A stretch of 64,000 nucleotides of DNA from Enterocloster asparagiformis (GTDB taxonomy: Bacteria; Bacillota; Clostridia; Lachnospirales; Lachnospiraceae). The translations under genes and the position numbers were made by a program. The DNA is taken from assembly GCA_018380885.1 (NCBI GenBank), contig JAGZSY010000007.1, positions 62,001 through 126,000 on the forward strand. The letters run 5' to 3'. The notes beneath the pieces are model-generated. The model did no database searches. It saw only the letters and a list, made by a program, of their open reading frames with translations, and had not been told where the DNA came from. Below, in pieces: positions 18,326 to 27,600 of this stretch; within the stretch, counting starts at the first letter, position 1, and every line of letters starts with the position of its first letter.

Positions 18326-19458
18326 AAACATGGCCTCTGCGCATCAAAATCGTGATAATGGCCGGCGCGGTGGTCACCGCCGCCTGCCTTTTTCTGACAG
18401 CGCTCTCCATCGCCTCGGCAAACAAGTACATGCGCTCTATTGTCTCCTATGACACAGCCGTCCTATCCCCCAAAGCAACAGGCCCTGCGCCTTCAAATGA
18501 AGAAAAACGCGTTCCCCCGGCTGCAAGCATCGCAGAAAACCAGATCGCCCGCGAAAACATCATAACGGCATTTTCAATTAACGCTATTTTGTCAATGGTG
18601 GCCACCATTATTATTTTAGCTATCGCGGTCTATATTGTCACGGGCAGGATCTTAAAGCCCTTGGGCCGCCTGACACAGTCCATATGCAGCATTGACGAGA
18701 AGAACCTGCGCCACCGCGTGGAACTGCCCCGTACAAAGGACGAGGTGTACCGCTTAACCCAGTCCTTTAACACGATGATGGACCGCTTGGAGGACTCCTA
18801 TACCGCCCAGAAAAACTTTGCGGCAAATGCCGCCCACGAGCTAAAAACGCCCCTTTCTGTCATGAAAACCTCCCTGCAGGTTTTAGAGCTGCAGGCTTGC
18901 CCCTGCGATGAGGATTATATAGAGTTTGCCGACGATGTAAAGCAAAGCCTGGACAGGCTGATTAAAACCGTGGAAAATCTCATGGCCCTGACCGACTCTT
19001 CCTTAAAAGGCGACACGGAAACCGTGGATGCCCTGGCAGTTGTATGCCAAGTTAAACAGGACCTCTCGCCTCTCTCGGAGGAAAAGGGCGTCAGCATCGC
19101 GGCGGCGGGCGATGCCCTGATGCTGACCTACAACAGGGAGATGCTGTACAGATTGATTTATAATCTGGTCGAAAATGCGGTGAAATATAACCGCAGCGGC
19201 GGCTATGTTGACATTACCCTTTCGGACGCAGACCAGTCCATACTGATTAAGGATAACGGCATCGGCATGGATTCCCCTGCAATACAACATATTTTTGAAC
19301 CGTTTTACCGCTCCGACTTGTCGCGCTCCCAAAAAATACCCGGCAGCGGCCTTGGCATGTCCATTGTAAAGATGATTATGGATCGTTACGGCGGCACCCT
19401 TGAAATCCACAGCGATTCCGGCAGGGGAACGGAAATAAAATTCAAGGTAAAAAACTAA
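18322..19458 (+). CDS. Sensor histidine kinase (HAMP type)
   Basis: 378-residue membrane kinase paired with the regulator just upstream. Helix 1 spans about 8-30 and helix 2 about 88-110, enclosing a short extracytoplasmic loop of roughly 55 residues, too small for a Cache or PAS fold. HAMP follows (GRILKPLGRLTQSICSID), then HisKA with ANAAHELKTPLSVMKTSLQV (His near 173), the N-box NLVENAVKYNRSGG, G1 IKDNGIGMDSPA, and G2 GSGLGMSIVK. Short-loop kinases often sense membrane stress or peptides, frequently through a partner protein. The stop codon overlaps the first CTAA box of the following promoter. The signal is not known. Confidence 0.92.
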   Translation: MKTWPLRIKIVIMAGAVVTAACLFLTALSIASANKYMRSIVSYDTAVLSPKATGPAPSNEEKRVPPAASIAENQIARENIITAFSINAILSMVATIIILAIAVYIVTGRILKPLGRLTQSICSIDEKNLRHRVELPRTKDEVYRLTQSFNTMMDRLEDSYTAQKNFAANAAHELKTPLSVMKTSLQVLELQACPCDEDYIEFADDVKQSLDRLIKTVENLMALTDSSLKGDTETVDALAVVCQVKQDLSPLSEEKGVSIAAAGDALMLTYNREMLYRLIYNLVENAVKYNRSGGYVDITLSDADQSILIKDNGIGMDSPAIQHIFEPFYRSDLSRSQKIPGSGLGMSIVKMIMDRYGGTLEIHSDSGRGTEIKFKVKN

Positions 19459-19487
19459 CATTCATCTAATAAAGGCTATGCTATACT
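19455..19487 (+). promoter_or_regulatory. Promoter of the small secreted peptide with tandem CTAAY boxes
   Basis: CTAAC at 19455 and CTAAT at 19466 are 11 bases apart, and TATACT (19482-19487) begins 16 bases after the second box. Spacing is identical to that at 17555-17587, so the same response regulator probably binds both. The first box includes the TAA stop of the kinase gene. Confidence 0.75.
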
Positions 19488-19573
19488 GAGGCTGTTCTCA
19501 GGGGAGGCCCCTCCCACACAGAACACGGTACCGCAACCAGACACAACGAACAGTATGAAAGGAGTCATCGACT

Positions 19574-19756
19574 ATGAAAAAAACTTTATCAGTACTCGCA
19601 ACCGCAGGCATGATCGCCATTTTCTCCGTCTCCGCATTTGCAGCGGAGCCTCGTACCGCCGCCGGCAGCCCTGCGCCGACAGCAAAAGGCGAGGTGTATG
19701 TCACCGATCTCGGCGAGGGTATGAGTATCGACGATGTGGCCAGAGACATTTTTTAA
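19574..19756 (+). CDS. Small secreted peptide of unknown function
   Basis: 60 codons preceded by AAAGGAG nine bases from the ATG. The first 23 residues form a clear Sec signal peptide (MKKTLSVLATAGMIAIFS, then VSAFA with the cleavage site). The predicted mature product is about 37 residues, with a Pro/Ala-rich front (EPRTAAGSPAPTAKG) and an acidic C-terminus (YVTDLGEGMSIDDVARDIF). No Cys, lipobox or sortase motif is seen. No family is recognised. Its promoter shares boxes with the adjacent two-component system, so it is probably that system's output or a feedback ligand. The stop lies in a run of six T, so a truncation by frameshift of a longer ancestor is possible but no homologous continuation was recognised. 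Confidence 0.7.
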   Translation: MKKTLSVLATAGMIAIFSVSAFAAEPRTAAGSPAPTAKGEVYVTDLGEGMSIDDVARDIF

Positions 19757-19846
19757 AAGCGCCTCTTTACAGGGTGCCGCCCGGAGACGTCCGGGCAAGG
19801 CGACCTGTGAGACCGCGGCCGAAACGCGCGGTGAATTTCCAGCACG

Positions 19847-20431
19847 TCAACCACCGGGCACGCCGCCGTTGAGGAGCCGGATTTTGACTTCTTCCAGAGA
19901 TGCCTGGGCATTACCGAAGGAGTCGCACACGTCAAATGAGATCACCAACGCCTCCCCATCCAGAGCAAACACGGGCTGCTCCTCCCGGGCCAGGATCAGA
20001 TAACCGGAATAAGTGCTCTCCTGGAACAGATCGTCCGTCCGGATGGCTCCATGCCCATCCCCGCCTGCGTAGGTCAGCTTGATCCTGCCTCCGGGCCCTG
20101 TGCCCTTCCGCTCCAGCTTCATGGTGGTATTGGCGCCGTAGGTACGGCTGTCGTAGGACACCGACATCCCATCCTCCCCCACCGCCAGCCCGGTGGCGTA
20201 CCGGAGCTCCTCGGTCATAGCCAACAGCACGCTGTTGGCCAGCACCCGGGACTCGGAGTACGCCTTCTCCGCCCGGTACACCTTCACCGCGACTCCCGTT
20301 CCCCCAGCGACGACCATGGTCAGCATCATCAGGATCAGCACCGCCACCAGCATCTCGCCCAGGGTGGCGCCCCTCTTTTGAGACAATTTATTCCAAATAG
20401 TGGGGCGCCATCTCACGCTGAGGGTTCTCAT
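19847..20431 (-). CDS. Minor prepilin (GspJ/PilW-like)
   Basis: 194-residue type IV pilin-like protein and last gene of the pilus operon. A long 21-residue basic leader ends QKRG, and processing would give ATLGEMLVAVLILMMLTMVV, with the conserved Glu at position 5 of the mature chain and one hydrophobic helix. The C-terminal part (VSYDSRTYGANTTMKLE, ILAREEQPVF) is a soluble beta-rich head of the size usual for J-type minor pilins. It overlaps the preceding prepilin gene by four bases (ATGA). It probably belongs to the tip or initiation complex with the two proteins encoded upstream. The I/J/K analogy is based on order, size and motif. Confidence 0.8.
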   Translation of the reverse strand: MRTLSVRWRPTIWNKLSQKRGATLGEMLVAVLILMMLTMVVAGGTGVAVKVYRAEKAYSESRVLANSVLLAMTEELRYATGLAVGEDGMSVSYDSRTYGANTTMKLERKGTGPGGRIKLTYAGGDGHGAIRTDDLFQESTYSGYLILAREEQPVFALDGEALVISFDVCDSFGNAQASLEEVKIRLLNGGVPGG

Positions 20432-20748
20432 TTCTCATCCCCCCCATCCAGCTCGTAGGATACCATCTCCTCGTCGTAGTACACCGTTACCGGAAACGTC
20501 TCCGAGACGCCGCCGCCCTCCACCTGCAGATAGCCGCTGTCCTCCTTTGCGCCGTCCTCCCCGGGCTCAAAGCACTCCAGCCGGGACATTGCCTTATAAA
20601 ACCGGGTGTCCATCTCCATTGCCTGCCGGTTGATATGGGCTGCAACCGCCACCATGCCCAAAAACAGGGAGGTGGAAACCGCCACCACCAGGATCGCCAC
20701 CAGCACCTCGGCCAGCGTCTCCCCGCTCCTGCTTTTCAATTTTTTCAT
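20428..20748 (-). CDS. Minor prepilin (GspI/PilV-like)
   Basis: Small type IV prepilin-like protein of 106 residues. The leader MKKLKSRSG is followed by ETLAEVLVAILVVAVSTSLF, which has Glu at mature position 5 (and unusually also at position 1) and one helix. The C-terminal head is short and acidic (EDGAKEDSGYLQVEGG, MVSYELDGGDE). It overlaps both neighbours by four bases each, so the three minor pilin genes are coupled. Size and place fit the I-type member of a tip complex; sequence identity to named families cannot be judged by eye. Confidence 0.78.
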   Translation of the reverse strand: MKKLKSRSGETLAEVLVAILVVAVSTSLFLGMVAVAAHINRQAMEMDTRFYKAMSRLECFEPGEDGAKEDSGYLQVEGGGVSETFPVTVYYDEEMVSYELDGGDEK

Positions 20749-21611
20749 GAGCCCTCACCTCCCGCGCCTGTGCCGCCATAAGCCGGCCTGCCGGAGAATA
20801 CCGGCCGGTCCGAGGATATAAACGCCCTGGATTTGTACCCGTAAATATAGTCCGGCTCGCTGTCACCGCCGTCGCCGCCTTCATCATCACTGTCATCGTC
20901 GTCATCAGAACGCTCCACCACAGTGACCGTCTCCTCCAGCGTGTAGTAGATCACCCCGTTGGCTGTCATCCGCAGATAATACCCGCCGTCCGCCCCGCTC
21001 TCCTGGTCGATGGAAAAAACAGCCTCCACCCGGACCTGAAGCTGCTGGGAATCCCCGCTGTCCATCACCACATAGTCCGGGATAAAGGCGATGTCCGCCC
21101 TGACCGGGCGCAGCCGCGCCTCATCCTCCCCGGCGCTCTCCAGGCAGAAGGTCAGGGTCAGATTTTCCCCCCTGTTCTTTTTTTCCGCCTCATCCCGCGG
21201 AACCGACAGACGGTTGTCGTCCTCAACGCAGTTTAAATATACCTGGTACAGCGCGCCTGCAAGGGCTGCCTCCGTACCGGTTTTTCCTGTCTCTGAAGCG
21301 GCGTTGTACAGCAGCTCCCGCTTAAAATCCACCCGCTGGCTTTCATCGGCGGGAAAATCCTGTTCCTCATGGTCCGCCAGGCACTCCCTGGCTCCGCTCT
21401 CCAGCTGCCCTTTTAAGGCCATCCCCGCGGACATCACCGCAAGATAGCTCCCCTCGTTGATTTTTTCCGACTTCACATGGCTGATATTGGCCATGGCCGC
21501 GGCCAGAACCACGGAACCCACGCTGGCGCAGATCAGAAAGTACACCAGCGCGATGGCAAGGGAAGCGCCCCTTGTGCGTTGGATTTTCCTGATTCCCCAT
21601 TGTTCCGCCAT
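20745..21611 (-). CDS. Minor prepilin lacking Glu5 (GspK/PilX-like)
   Basis: 288 residues. A leader ending QRTRG precedes ASLAIALVYFLICASVGSVV, a pilin-type helix in which position 5 is Ile instead of Glu. Loss of Glu5 is the hallmark of GspK, the largest minor pseudopilin, which caps the filament. The ectodomain holds a run of acidic residues near the C-terminus (SDDDDDSDDEGGDGG), which might bind metal or simply be flexible. The ATG at 21611 has AGGAGG upstream. The gene follows the giant prepilin after 42 bases and overlaps the next prepilin. It is predicted to cap or initiate the pilus together with the two small prepilins. Confidence 0.78.
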   Translation of the reverse strand: MAEQWGIRKIQRTRGASLAIALVYFLICASVGSVVLAAAMANISHVKSEKINEGSYLAVMSAGMALKGQLESGARECLADHEEQDFPADESQRVDFKRELLYNAASETGKTGTEAALAGALYQVYLNCVEDDNRLSVPRDEAEKKNRGENLTLTFCLESAGEDEARLRPVRADIAFIPDYVVMDSGDSQQLQVRVEAVFSIDQESGADGGYYLRMTANGVIYYTLEETVTVVERSDDDDDSDDEGGDGGDSEPDYIYGYKSRAFISSDRPVFSGRPAYGGTGAGGEGS

Positions 21612-21653
21612 TTTTGAGCGCCTCCTCTCCGTTTTTTATCTGTCTCACCTTTT

Positions 21654-24600
21654 CTAGCGGCAGACCGGGTGATATTCCCGTGGCCAGCCGCCGATGTGGT
21701 AGAGCCCTGTCAGGCCCGCGCCCGTATCGCTGAGCATCGGGAAGGGATAACCGGCGTAGGTGTTGCCGGTATTCTCCAGATTCGGCTGCATCTGCGTCAA
21801 TCTGGCCGCATCCTGGCCGTGGGCCTCCAGCCTCAGCTCCTCCTCAAACCGAGCCACGCTCCAACCTTCGATCAGGCCGTCGATTCCCTGGTAAGCGGCG
21901 TTATAAGGCTTTAACCCCTGGGCGGTGCCATCCTCCCGGAGGAAGAAGCAGTCGCCCAGGTTTGAGGCGTTCCAGACGCCCGAGCCTGTCTGCAGCACAT
22001 AATAGGACGTGCTGTAGGAGCTGTTGAAATATTTCACCTCCATGCGCTGGTTCACCTCGATCAGCGCTCTTCTCTCCTGTGCGCTTCCCGCCTGCTCGTA
22101 CTTGGGAAGATTCACCCTGAACGCGGTGTAGGTTCCCTCTTTTATATCCCCGTCGTTGATCCAGTAGAGGTAATTGTTTTCAATTCTCCACAATGTCATC
22201 ACGCCGAGGTCCCGGGATTTTTCGTACACTGTTTCATAATAGCTGTCCCCGTTATCCCCGCCGTAATCCGGCTGCAGGCGCGGGTCATATACCAGGCCGG
22301 TGCCGCCGATTATCTTTGCGTAGATGTCCTCCAGCTTCGACCGCTGCGCCTTCTGGTTCGTACCCTCGATCCCCACCTTCATCATATCGGGGTAATAGGG
22401 GTATCCCAGAATATTGTACACCAGCGCAGAGTTGCCCTCGCCGTCCAATACCCCGAAGGTGGACGAGTCCATTGCCGGAGGGCTCTGCATATTCCAGATG
22501 GTGTTCCCGTTCTGAGCCGCGGGGCGGTTGTGCACCTCGGCCTGTTTCATGATGTGGATCAGGCTCATAATCATCGGGTCGACCTGCCCGAAGCTGGTGT
22601 CGGCCCCTTCCACATATCCCAGAAATCCGCCGGCCGCCGCTCCCGCAGGCAGTGCCTCCGGCACGCGTCCCACGCAGTAGCACTCCCGCACGGAGGCGGC
22701 AATATTTCCGGTTCTGCCCAGGCTTCCGCCAAAGCCGCCGATTGAAGCGTTCTTTGCCGCCCCCTCGCCCAGGCTCACATCCCCTGAGGCGTAGCAGGAC
22801 TGCACTGTTCCGGTCTTTGCGATAACGCCGAAAAATCCGCCCGTGTCCGCACAGCCCGACACCTCTCCCGAGGCGTAGCAGCGCCTCACGGTACCGCTGT
22901 TGATGGTTCCCGCAAATCCGCCCGCCGGAGCCGGCCCGCTGCCCTGCACGCGGACAGCTGCGAAGCAGTCCTCCACGGTTCCCCCGTCCAGGCTGCCCAC
23001 AAATCCGCCCAGACTGACGCTGTCCGTCACACCGCCGTCCTCCCGGCGGATTCCGGTCACAAGGGTGCCTTCCGCCGACAGATGGGACAGGGCCGCCTTT
23101 GTATTGACGGTTCCGGCCACCGCGCCGGCGATTTTATCCGTCTGGATTTCTCCGCCCGCCACCGCAATATTCTGAAACACGGTTTTGTCGGAGATCACCG
23201 CTGTCAGGCCGCCGGCGTTCTGGCAGCCCTCTGCCGTCACCGATCCCAAGTGGACCACGCTTCTGGTCCCGTTTGCAGGTTTTACGGTCACGGTTCCCCC
23301 TGCCCGCCCCAGCACTCCGCCCACGGTCACGGCGCTGTCCGGCGCCTTCACCTGTATATCCGGCAGATATAGTTCATCGGGCAGCAGCAGCGAAGCCGCG
23401 GTGGAAAATCTTCCCGCCAGCCCGGACACCGCGGAATCCCGGTTCATTTTGCCGGAAACCGCCACAATGCGGCTGGTGGAAAAATCCCACACCGACGCGC
23501 CCGACGCCGGCCTGATGCCGACGTCCTTCACATTGCCCACGATTCCGCCGTAATAGCACACCGGGTTCTCCCCTGCATTGCTGACCTCGTCGGTCAGCAG
23601 CCGGCCGTTCCTGACGCTGACTGTTCCCACAATCAGCGTATTTCCGTTGCTGGCGCCGGACCTGTAGAGAGATCCCACCAAAAGCCCTCCCACGCTGGAG
23701 AGGCAGTCGCTGCCGTTTCTCACCTTCAAAAGGCCGTCTCCGCTGCCGTTTATTCCAGCGCTTCCAGGGATTCCGCTCAGATCGATGCCCTCCAGAGTCA
23801 CCGGGTAATTGACCTCGCAGATGCCCACCAGCAGCCCGGCGGCATTATAGAGGGCGCGGTTCTCCCCGCTGCTGTGATTGGCCTGCATCTGGCGGATGTC
23901 AGCCGTACCCTCCATCTTAATTGAGGACAGGGACACCTCCTGGCTGGAAAGAACCTGGCCGATGACGCCGCCCACCGCTCTGCGCCCCTGCACGGTGATC
24001 TCGCCGGAGAGCCCAAGGCCTTCTATGGAGCCGCTGTACATTTTTCCAACCGCGCAGCCCAGCCAACTGGCCTGATCGTTGATCACACTTGAATTTTCAA
24101 TAGCGCACGTCTCAAAGACCGTTCCCGTGGCCTCGCCCGCCAGGATACCGGCCGGTTTTTCCAGATTGCCGGGACGCAGCTTGATGTTGACGGCCGTCAC
24201 GTCCCTGATGTGCGCGCCGGAAGCGCTGCCGCACAGGGCGGAATTTTCACCCGATATATTGGAATTTGCCAGCACCAGGTCCTCCACCGTGCCGTTTAAG
24301 TATCCGAACAGCGGCGTGTTCACATTGAACTTGCTCATGCTGGAAAACTCCGGAAGGTCACGAGGGCCCTCGCTCCAGGCGCCCAGACCGGTGATTTTGT
24401 GTCCGTCCCCCAGATAAGTCCCCGTAAAAGGGATGTTCTGGCTTCCGATGGCGCTGTTGAACCACCGGTAATCCTGCCTTGGCCTGCCGTCTCCGGATGT
24501 CATCGGCGCTCCGTCCGAATAGTAGTAGGCGTACGCGTTGTCCTGGCCCAGAGCGATATCCAGCTCCTGGCGGAAGGTGCGGCCGTAATAATTGTCGATT

Positions 24601-27600
24601 CCGTTGGGACGCCCGGTTATATTTTCAAACCCCAGCGTGCAGAGCTGGCGGGAGGTCCGAACCAAAAGCTCCTTCTCGTTCCCCGACTCATCCCCGCCGT
24701 AAGTCTCGTCCGGCCGCTCGCCCACGCCGATGTCCGATTTGGCAAAATGGGGACAGTAATAGAAGGTCCTGCTCTTCTCCACCGCAGTGCCCACGCCCTG
24801 GCCGCCGCCCTCGTCCCGGTAGTTGCTCTCCACAAACACGCTGAGCTCCTGGTAGATGCTGTCCTCCTCCACGTAGGCGTTGGTGACCACCGCCGCCGGG
24901 GGCAGGATGCGGAAATAGTACCGGCCGTCGCGGCCGTCCAGCTTCAGAGACACCGGTTTGTCGCCGTAAACGGAGTCCCGCTCAAAGGCTGCTTTGCTCC
25001 CGCCCACATTGGTGTAATACCACAGATTCCCCTTAAACCGGCTGTCCGTAAACACCTTTCCGCTGTTGTCCTTGAGATTGTACACGGATTTCAGATAGTT
25101 GGTCGCGCTGGCCACATTGTTGTCGCCTCCGGTGTTATTGTCCATCCAGGTGATATACGCCTTCTTGTTGGAGCTGCTGCTGCCCTGGATCAGGTTCTGC
25201 ACATTGATATCATCCATATCAATGTATTCCTCATTAAACAGCAGGCTGTACCCATCCAGAAAAATCTGTTTGTCGTCCCTCAAGGTATCTAACTCCATGG
25301 CCTCGTTGTAAAATCCCACGGAGTAGGAGGAGCTCCCCTCCTTGTACACCTCAAAATACGCCATCTCCGCGCCCACGTATTCGTAGCTGGGCCAGTCTCC
25401 GTACTGGATCAGGCCCTGGGCCTTGGGGAACGGAAACACAGGCCCCAGCAGGCGGCTGAACGCTTCCGTGTCCGAGCCGTCGGCCCTGGCCTTGACGAGG
25501 CCGTCCATGCCGGTCTCGTCCCTGAGCTGGCGGTAGGTAACCGCCTTGGCGCCGATTGCCGTCTGCCCGTCCTTTATGTAGTTTTCCGACCAGCTCAGCA
25601 CATAGCACTTCTCGCCGCTGACCGCGGAAAACGGATAGAGAAACACGCCGAAGGCATCCGTGTACACGCAGTCCTCGTAGCGGATCTGGCCGTTCACGAT
25701 CCTGTAACCGGACGAATACCCGTTGCTCACCGCCGCATAGCAGTTCCTGATCCCGCTGGCGCTTCCCGCAAAGCCTGAGGCGGAACCGGCCCCCAGGGTG
25801 ATCACCCTTCTCAGCGCATAGCAGCCGCTGATCTCATTGGAGGAGGCGTTGACAAAGCCAGCTGCGAATCTGCTGGCCGTGTAGCAGTTGGCGTAGGAAT
25901 TCCGGATTCTACCGCTGTTGGCGTTCACAAATCCGGCCGCCTGGTTTCCATACTCCGGTGAAACCGTTTTGAAAGCCTCATCGTACACGCCTGTGGTGAC
26001 CGCTCCCGCGGCTCCGCACATCTCAATGGTGCCTGCGTTGTTGGCAGCGAAACCGGCGGCCTCGTTGCGGCAGGTGATCAGGGCATTGGCGTAATTGTTG
26101 GCCGTCACATTCCAGTTCTCATCGTACACGTGACGGTAGCGGTCGGACTCCGGCAAATTTCCCGGCTGCCTGGGCAGCACATAGCTGTTGGATATCGTTC
26201 CCTGGCCCTCGTTGTCGATCACAAACCCGGCGGCGGCGCCGCTCTCAGAGTAGATTTTCGGGCTCACCACCAGAACCTCCGTGACCGTGCCGTAGTTTTG
26301 CAAAACCAAACCGGCCGCGCCCTGGCTGCTCTTCACCACCGGATTGTCAATTACCAGATTTTTCACCGTCCCGCCGGGACCCACGGTCCCAAACAGCGCG
26401 GCTTCCCCGGAGCCGCGCTCCATCCGCAGATTGGAGATTAAGTGCCCCTCGCCGTCGTAGCTTTTCACAAACCCGCCTGATTTTGAGGCGTTTTCCCCGA
26501 TAATTCCCTGAGCCAGCTCCCCGCTATCGTAGGTGCTCAGATCATACGCCGCGTAGTCCGCATCCCGCTCCTGGCGGTAGTCCCACGGAGCGGCCCAATA
26601 CGCGCTGTTGTTCTTGCTCCCCTCATTGAACTCGTACCCCAGCTCATACAGATGCCGGACCGTGCGAATCACCGCTTTTTCCGGCTGCTTTCCAGCCTCC
26701 GCCTCGTTTGTGGCAATGGCCTTGGCGAAGTGGGGATTGTAGTAGAATGTGGCCGGATTCCCGTCAATCTCCAGCTTTATGGTATCGTAGAACCGTTCAT
26801 TTTTATGGTTGTTGTGACCGTTAAAATCCCCAAACTGCTTGTGAACCACTGCCCACGGCAGCGGGTACAGCTGCTGGGAATCCCCGGAATCAGAAGCCTT
26901 TACCTGTATGCGCTTCAGATGATCCCCCTCGCCGGAAATCATCACCTCGCCGCCTTCCCGGCTGCCCAGATATCCGTACCCGTCGCTCAACACCGGCGCG
27001 TCGTCCCGAAGCGTACTGTCCCCATCCATATCAGGCGACCAGAAGCCAAACTCCGCTCCGCCCGCCAAGCTTGTGTCGTATTTCTCATAATAGACCAGTC
27101 CGGTGGTCATGCCGCCCCCCGCCCAGTCTCCGCGGTAGCTCTTTTGCCAGGACGGGTAGGGATAGGCCGCCGCCTGTTCCTTCCGGTACAGCTCGTCGTA
27201 GGGGTAGGTCCCCGTATGGCTTGGCTTCTCCGCCCCCGACTCCGCCAGCCCGTCCAGAGGGCCGCAGCCGATGGAATTGCTCTCCCCGCCAGCCGCCGCA
27301 AAGGTGCTGCCCAGGGCGTATGTCAAGGTAATATTGTCCGGGACAACGGCGGCGCCCACAAAGGGACCGCAGGCAGTTCCCCACACGGAACAGGTGGAAA
27401 ACGACGTGTTCACGGCGGCGCTGTCCTCGATGGCCCCGGCAAAACCGCCCGCCCGGCTTCTGCCGGATACGTTGGGGCGCTCCTGGGAATAGGCGCCGCT
27501 CTCCGTATGGCCGCCGGAATAGCAGCCGGAGACAGCAGAACGCCCTGTCAACGAGCCGACAAAACCGCCGGCCGTGATGCCCGCCGACACCTTCAGGGAG

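Noticed and set aside
24399..25292. Long open frames on the plus strand opposite the giant prepilin (this one and 26652-27761).
   Set aside because: They are GC-rich antisense shadows with no ribosome site and no recognisable domain; the minus-strand frame has clear motifs throughout.
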